From assembly GCA_021784495.1 (NCBI GenBank), contig JAJXSQ010000058.1, positions 1-9,441 of the forward strand: a stretch of DNA of 9,441 bases, in the 5' to 3' direction. The position numbers and the translations under genes were made by a program. The notes under the pieces were generated by a model. That model saw only the letters and a list, made by a program, of their open reading frames with translations, was not told the DNA's origin and did no database searches. Shown piece after piece: positions 5,993 through 9,441 of the stretch. Positions within the stretch are counted from its first letter, which is position 1, and each line of letters begins with the position of its first letter. This DNA is from Myxococcales bacterium. GTDB taxonomy: Bacteria > Myxococcota > Myxococcia > Myxococcales > Anaeromyxobacteraceae.

Positions 5993-8110
5993 TCAGCCGG
6001 CGAGCGCCCGTCGACCGCCGCGGCGCGGCGGGCCGGCGGCCTCCTGGGCGAGCCGGAACGCGCCGACCATCGACCGGAGCTGGTCGGCCTGGCTGGAGAG
6101 CTCCGCCGCCGCCGAGGAGGACTCCTCGGCGCTCGCGGCGTTCTGCTGGGTGACGGTGTCCATCTGGCCGACGGCGCCGTTCACCTGCTCGACGCCGGTG
6201 GCCTGCTCGCGCGCCGAGGCGCTGATCTCGGAGACGATCGCGGTCACCTTCGCCACGCCGCCCTTGATCTCGCCGAGGAGCTCGGCGACCGTCCGCGCCA
6301 CCCCCTCGCCCTCGCCCGCCTGCCGGACCGACTCCCGGATGAGCGCCTCGGTCTTCTGCGCCGCCTCCTTCGACCGGAGGGCGAGCGACCGGACCTCCTC
6401 GGCCACGACCGCGAAGCCGCGCCCCGCCTCGCCCGCCCGCGCCGCCTCGACCGCGGCGTTGAGCGCGAGCAGGTTGGTCTGGAACGCGATGTCGTTGATG
6501 TCCTTGATGATCTGGCTCGTCCCCTCGGCCGCGCTCCGGATGCTGGCCATGGTGGAGGTCATCCGGGCGACCGCCTCGCCGCCCTTCTCGGCGGCCCCTT
6601 GCGCCGAGCGGGTGAGGAGATCGGCCTGCCGGGCGTTGTCGGAGGTCTGCCGGGAGGTGGTGGAGACCGTCGCCAGCGTCGCGCCGGTGCCGCCGAGCGC
6701 CGCCGCCTGCTCCGACGCGCCGCTGGCCACCGCCTGGCTCGAGGCCGCGATCTGCGCCGCCGCCGAGGTGATCTGTTCGACCGCCTCGACCACCTGGCCG
6801 ATCGCCGCGTCGAGCGCCTCGCCGGTCGCGTTCACCGCGTCCTTGAGCCGGGCGAGATCGCCGGCGTAGGTCCGCTCCACCCGGCCGCTCAGGTCGCGCG
6901 CGGCGAAGCGCTCCAGCACCGCGACCGACTCGGCGACCGGCGCCGTCAGGGCGTCGAGCGCGCCGTTCACGCCGCGGAGGATCTCCGCGTACTCGCCCGG
7001 GCAGCGCTCCGGCGCGGCGCGCCGCGAGAGCTCCCCGGCGCGCGCGGCGCCGAGCACGCCGCCGACCTCGGCCACCAGGTCGCCGATGACCGCCGAGCAG
7101 CGGTCGAGATCCCTCCGCAGCGCGTCGAACTCGCCCTGGAAGACCTCGTCGCTCGCCGGCGGGCGCGTGCCGCGGGCGAGGCAGTCTACGGCGACGGCGG
7201 CGCGGCGGATCGGCCGGACCACCGCGTCGAGCATCGCGTTGACGCCGCGGATGAGCGCGCCGTTCTGGCCCGTGTACCGGCTCGGATCGGCGCGGACGTC
7301 GAGGCGCCCCTCGGTCGCCGCCTGGATGAGGAGCGCCAGGTCGGAGTTGCGCAGCCGGACCACGTCGATGAGGCCGTTCACGCCGTCCCGCAGCTGGCCG
7401 TACCGCCCGCGCAGGTCGGCGTCGATCGGCTCCGGGACCTCCCCCGCCGAGAGCTTCGCGATCCGGTCGGCGGCGAGCTCGATCGGGCGCGTCACCGCGT
7501 CGAGGAGGGCGTTGATCCGCGCCATCATGGCGCCGTTGTAGCCCGGGTACTTCGCGAGGTCGGCGCGGAGGTCGAGCCGCCCCTCGGCCGCCGCCTCGAT
7601 CAGCGCCTTCAGGTCGCCGTTGCGCAGCTGGACGACGTCGACGAGCGCGTTGAGCGCGTCGCGCTGCTGGTCGAAGTCGCCGCCGAACGGCGTGAGCTTC
7701 TCCGGCAGGTCGCCCCGGGAGAACCGCTCGAGGGCGACGGCGATGGTCTTGAAGGGGCCGACGAACGCGTCGATCGCCTCGCTCATCCCCTTCACCACCG
7801 GCCGGAACTCCGGATCGATGAGGTCGATGCGGGGGCGGGTGTCGAGGCGCCCGTCGTGGATGGCGTCGCGCACCCGGAGCGCCTCGGCGAGCATCGCCTG
7901 GATCGCCTCTCCCACGAGCCGGGCGACGAGCAGGCCGCCGACGATGATGATCGCGCCGAGCACGAGACCGCCGAACAGCGCGACGGCCCGCATGGAGCCG
8001 GTCTCGGACGACCCGGCGAACCAGCCGGCGGCGCCGACGCAGATCGTCGCGACCCCCGCGAGCACGGAGCCGATGGTGATCTTCGTGCCGACCTTCATCT
8101 CCCTGAACAT
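5993..8110 (-). CDS. Methyl-accepting chemotaxis protein with tandem HAMP array
   Basis: 705 residues, inner membrane. TM1 (about 11-33) and TM2 (about 42-65) are joined by only about eight residues, so there is no periplasmic sensor domain. About eight HAMP-like units follow (65-440), seen as repeated GRLD-x-R, N-x-x-(L/M)-(L/I)-D and R-P-I motifs. The signalling hairpin (about 441-690) has the conserved tip IAFQTNLLALNAAVEAARAG and GRGFAVVAEEVR (539-574), which binds CheA/CheW. Ala/Glu/Gln-rich helices flank the tip and would carry methylation sites. The C-terminus ends in Arg/Gly/Ala with no CheR-tethering pentapeptide. The start is the ATG at 8108-8110, with GAGG six bases upstream. The frame stays open 32 codons further, but that stretch is not membrane-like and overlaps the promoter. 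It is the first gene of a likely two-gene operon with the binding protein. It may sense an internal or membrane signal, or work with a partner. Confidence 0.94.
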   Translation of the reverse strand: MFREMKVGTKITIGSVLAGVATICVGAAGWFAGSSETGSMRAVALFGGLVLGAIIIVGGLLVARLVGEAIQAMLAEALRVRDAIHDGRLDTRPRIDLIDPEFRPVVKGMSEAIDAFVGPFKTIAVALERFSRGDLPEKLTPFGGDFDQQRDALNALVDVVQLRNGDLKALIEAAAEGRLDLRADLAKYPGYNGAMMARINALLDAVTRPIELAADRIAKLSAGEVPEPIDADLRGRYGQLRDGVNGLIDVVRLRNSDLALLIQAATEGRLDVRADPSRYTGQNGALIRGVNAMLDAVVRPIRRAAVAVDCLARGTRPPASDEVFQGEFDALRRDLDRCSAVIGDLVAEVGGVLGAARAGELSRRAAPERCPGEYAEILRGVNGALDALTAPVAESVAVLERFAARDLSGRVERTYAGDLARLKDAVNATGEALDAAIGQVVEAVEQITSAAAQIAASSQAVASGASEQAAALGGTGATLATVSTTSRQTSDNARQADLLTRSAQGAAEKGGEAVARMTSTMASIRSAAEGTSQIIKDINDIAFQTNLLALNAAVEAARAGEAGRGFAVVAEEVRSLALRSKEAAQKTEALIRESVRQAGEGEGVARTVAELLGEIKGGVAKVTAIVSEISASAREQATGVEQVNGAVGQMDTVTQQNAASAEESSSAAAELSSQADQLRSMVGAFRLAQEAAGPPRRGGRRALAG
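7187..7630 (-). repeat. Internal 91-residue duplication within the HAMP array
   Basis: Residues 161-217 of the chemoreceptor (7460-7630) and residues 252-308 (7187-7357) align without gaps: QLRNGDLKALIEAAAEGRLD against RLRNSDLALLIQAATEGRLD, then NALLDAVTRPI against NAMLDAVVRPI. The period is 91 residues, about two HAMP units, which shows the array grew by duplicating HAMP pairs. The DNA is similar too (GTTGCGCAGC at both boundaries on the plus strand). Confidence 0.8.
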
Positions 8111-8117
8111 CTTGGAC

Positions 8118-8131
8118 CTCGAGCGCTCGAG
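8118..8131. promoter_or_regulatory. 14-bp perfect palindrome overlapping the chemoreceptor Shine-Dalgarno
   Basis: CTCGAGCGCTCGAG is its own reverse complement. On the minus strand it ends within the GAGG ribosome binding site, seven bases before the ATG. It lies between the predicted transcription start and the start codon, so it could be an operator or an RNA stem (five pairs with a GCGC loop) that limits ribosome access. Function is inferred from position only. Confidence 0.3.
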
Positions 8132-8153
8132 CCGGTTCCCCCGAGCGATGGCC

Positions 8154-8170
8154 AAGCAGCGGACGTGCCA
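8154..8170 (-). promoter_or_regulatory. Sigma-54-like promoter for the chemoreceptor/binding-protein operon
   Basis: The minus strand reads TGGCACG-TCCG-CTGCT. The -24 box matches TGGCACR completely, the -12 box CTGCT differs from TTGCW at one base, and GG and GC are ten bases apart as required. The -12 GC is 45 bases upstream of the ATG, giving a leader of about 33 bases. Sigma-54 control of motility and signalling genes is common in related bacteria. The enhancer-binding activator and its site were not identified. Confidence 0.55.
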
Positions 8171-8330
8171 GGTTCCGGAGATTCGCCGCAGGGGCGCGCA
8201 CGGCAATTGTGCAGGCGTTGCGCGAGGGGTGGACGCGCGGAGGTGCGCGGGTGTCCGCTCCCGACGCCGATGCCGCGGCGACCCGGAGGGTCGACCCGAC
8301 CCCGTCCTCGCACCCGCCCCGCGCCGTCCT

Positions 8331-9011
8331 TCAGGCGTGGATCAGGAGGCGGATGGCCGGGACCGCGGCGATCACCAGCAGCCCCGCGGAGATCATGGTG
8401 AGGCCGGCGATCGCCCCCTCGACCGGGCCGAGCGCCAGGGCCTGCGCCGTCCCCGCCCCGTGCGCCCCCATCCCGAGGAGCGCGCCGCGGGCGAGCGGGC
8501 TGCGGAGCGGCAGGTGCCGGATCCCGAGGTCGCCGAGCACCAGCCCGACCAGGGCGGTGGCGATGACGAAGACCGCGGCGAGCGCCGGCGATCCGCCGAG
8601 CCGGGTCGCCACCTCCATCGCCAGCGGCGTGGTGATCGAGCGCGGCGCCAGGCTGGCGACGAGGAGCCCGTCGAGCCCCGCCATCCGGGCGAGCTCGACC
8701 GAGCTGCCGACCGCGACGGCGCAGCCGGCGAGGAGCCCCGCCGAGAGCTCGCGGGCGTGGCGCCGGAGGAGGTCCCGGCTCCGCCAGAGCGGGACCGCGA
8801 AGGCGACGGTGGTCGGCCCCAGGAGGTCGGCGAGCCAGCGGCCGCCGCCCATGTACGCGCGGTAGGGCACCCGGCCGGCGAGGAGCGCCGCGGCGAGGGC
8901 GGCCGGGACGGTGAGCAGGGGCGAGAGGAGGGCGACCGGCGCGCGCCGGTGGAGCGCCGCGGCCGCGGCGTAGAGCGCGACCGTCGCCGCGAGCCATCCC
9001 GCTCCGATCAC
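8331..9011 (-). CDS. lrgB: LrgB/CidB family membrane protein
   Basis: 226 residues, the normal length for LrgB (about 230). It is a polytopic inner-membrane protein with several hydrophobic helices. Family landmarks are LLGPTTVAFAVPLW (63-76), SLAPRSITTPLAMEVATRLG (120-139), GMGAHGAGTAQAL (180-192) and EGAIAGLTMISAG (198-210). With LrgA it belongs to a family tied to control of murein hydrolases and cell lysis in Staphylococcus, and to export of small organic acids or glycolate in plants and other bacteria; which applies here is not known. The start is GTG at 9009-9011, overlapping the lrgA stop as GTGA, with GGAG seven bases upstream, so translation is coupled. A longer in-frame reading into lrgA is Arg/Pro/Gly-rich and was rejected. 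A 220-base gap separates it from the chemoreceptor gene. A LytTR or LysR regulator, frequent beside lrgAB, is not in view. Confidence 0.93.
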   Translation of the reverse strand: MIGAGWLAATVALYAAAAALHRRAPVALLSPLLTVPAALAAALLAGRVPYRAYMGGGRWLADLLGPTTVAFAVPLWRSRDLLRRHARELSAGLLAGCAVAVGSSVELARMAGLDGLLVASLAPRSITTPLAMEVATRLGGSPALAAVFVIATALVGLVLGDLGIRHLPLRSPLARGALLGMGAHGAGTAQALALGPVEGAIAGLTMISAGLLVIAAVPAIRLLIHA

Positions 9012-9441
9012 GGCCGCGCTCCGCGCCGCCGCGCGAGCCACTCGACGACGCCGCCGGTCGCCGCCATGACCAGCGCGGTGCTCACCGCCACCACCGCCAC
9101 GGCGCGCAGCCCCGGGCCGCCGAGGAGCTGCGGGTGGTCGATCACCCCGACCGCCGCGGGGACGAAGAAGAGCAGCATGTGGCGCAGGAGCCCGTCGGCC
9201 GCCGGCTCGAGCCAGGCGAGCGGGACGAGCCCGACCGCGAGCGCGCCGAGGAGGAGGGCGAGGCCGACCACGCTCCCCGGCGCCGGGAGGTGGAGCAGGC
9301 GCGCGACCAGGATCCCGGCCCCCCAGAAGGCCAGCAGGAGGCACATCCCCGCCAGGCCGCGGAGCCCGGGGAGGAGGATCGCCGCGCGGCGACCGGGGCC
9401 CGGGGGGGCTCCGGCGGGGGCGGCGGGGGCGGTCGGGGCGG
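9008..9441 (-). CDS. lrgA: LrgA/CidA family membrane protein (5' end probably outside window)
   Basis: A small holin-like inner-membrane protein with about four hydrophobic helices. It shows the family pattern of a first helix followed by LPAPGSVVGLALLLGAL, then LLRHMLLFFVPAAVGVI and a basic C-terminus (LARRRGARP). It is the partner of LrgB, and its TGA overlaps the lrgB GTG. The first Met in frame is at 9344-9346, which would give 112 residues but with a poor Shine-Dalgarno. The frame stays open to the window edge, encoding RRAAILLPGLRGLAGM. The ILLPGLRGLAG stretch looks like a genuine LrgA N-terminus preceding the first helix, so I favour a start beyond 9441. The more distal part is an Ala/Pro run that may be an extension or not coding. 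The family assignment is firm; the start is not. Confidence 0.85.
   Translation of the reverse strand, partial: APTAPAAPAGAPPGPGRRAAILLPGLRGLAGMCLLLAFWGAGILVARLLHLPAPGSVVGLALLLGALAVGLVPLAWLEPAADGLLRHMLLFFVPAAVGVIDHPQLLGGPGLRAVAVVAVSTALVMAATGGVVEWLARRRGARP

Noticed and set aside
5838..8201. Minus-strand 787-codon open frame, and the plus-strand 600-codon frame at 6599-8401
   Set aside because: Both are low-complexity Arg/Asp/Gly-rich readings over the chemoreceptor, which has complete MCP motifs in another frame.
8111..8206. Upstream extension of the chemoreceptor (32 more codons)
   Set aside because: The extension is not membrane-like and covers the sigma-54-like promoter. The ATG at 8110 has GAGG at proper spacing and the MF(R/E)E start shared with the kinase.
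8288..8297. Palindrome GGGTCGACCC downstream of lrgB as a terminator
   Set aside because: It has no loop and no T-run, and 10-bp palindromes are expected by chance at this GC content. No clear terminator for lrgB was found.
9012..9344. Upstream extension of lrgB to 337 residues
   Set aside because: The extension overlaps lrgA entirely and is Arg/Pro/Gly-rich. The GTG at 9011 gives the normal family length and a coupled GTGA overlap.

Overview
This 9.4 kb window is chromosomal DNA of a very GC-rich bacterium. Third codon positions are almost all G or C, and GTG starts are used alongside ATG. The mix of genes (an Alvin-type 2[4Fe-4S] ferredoxin, an ACOT9-type thioesterase, a hybrid kinase with an HDFNN histidine box, a chemoreceptor with a tandem HAMP array, sigma-54-like promoters) fits a myxobacterium such as Anaeromyxobacter. 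That assignment is by overall resemblance only. No tRNA, rRNA, insertion sequence or CRISPR array was seen.

Layout. Positions 1-97 (minus): first codons of a secreted protein that runs off the left edge. 217-408 (minus): ferredoxin, with a GC hairpin downstream and an 18-bp perfect palindrome in its leader. 793-1869 (plus): two-hotdog acyl-CoA thioesterase. 1876-2217 (minus): compact FlgC-like rod protein, with an unrecognised 77-residue protein upstream (2304-2537, minus). 2763-4745 (plus): membrane hybrid histidine kinase. 4723-5967 (minus): periplasmic ligand-binding protein of the branched-chain amino-acid (Peripla_BP_6) type. 5993-8110 (minus): methyl-accepting chemotaxis protein. 8331-9011 and 9008-9441 (minus): an lrgB/lrgA pair with a 4-base stop/start overlap; lrgA is probably cut by the right edge.

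How the genes may work together. The most interesting block is 2763-8110. The chemoreceptor and binding protein lie 25 bp apart on one strand and look co-transcribed from a sigma-54-like promoter. The kinase converges on them, its 3' end overlapping that of the binding-protein gene by 23 bp. No ABC permease or ATPase gene is in the window, so the binding protein may serve signalling rather than transport (inference). The chemoreceptor has almost no periplasmic loop. The kinase has a helical periplasmic domain of about 170 residues and an MCP-like N-terminus. If the binding protein docks on a receptor here, the kinase is therefore the better candidate. The cytoplasmic part of the chemoreceptor is a string of about eight HAMP units, including a clear 91-residue internal duplication. 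The other genes look like ordinary housekeeping or envelope functions.
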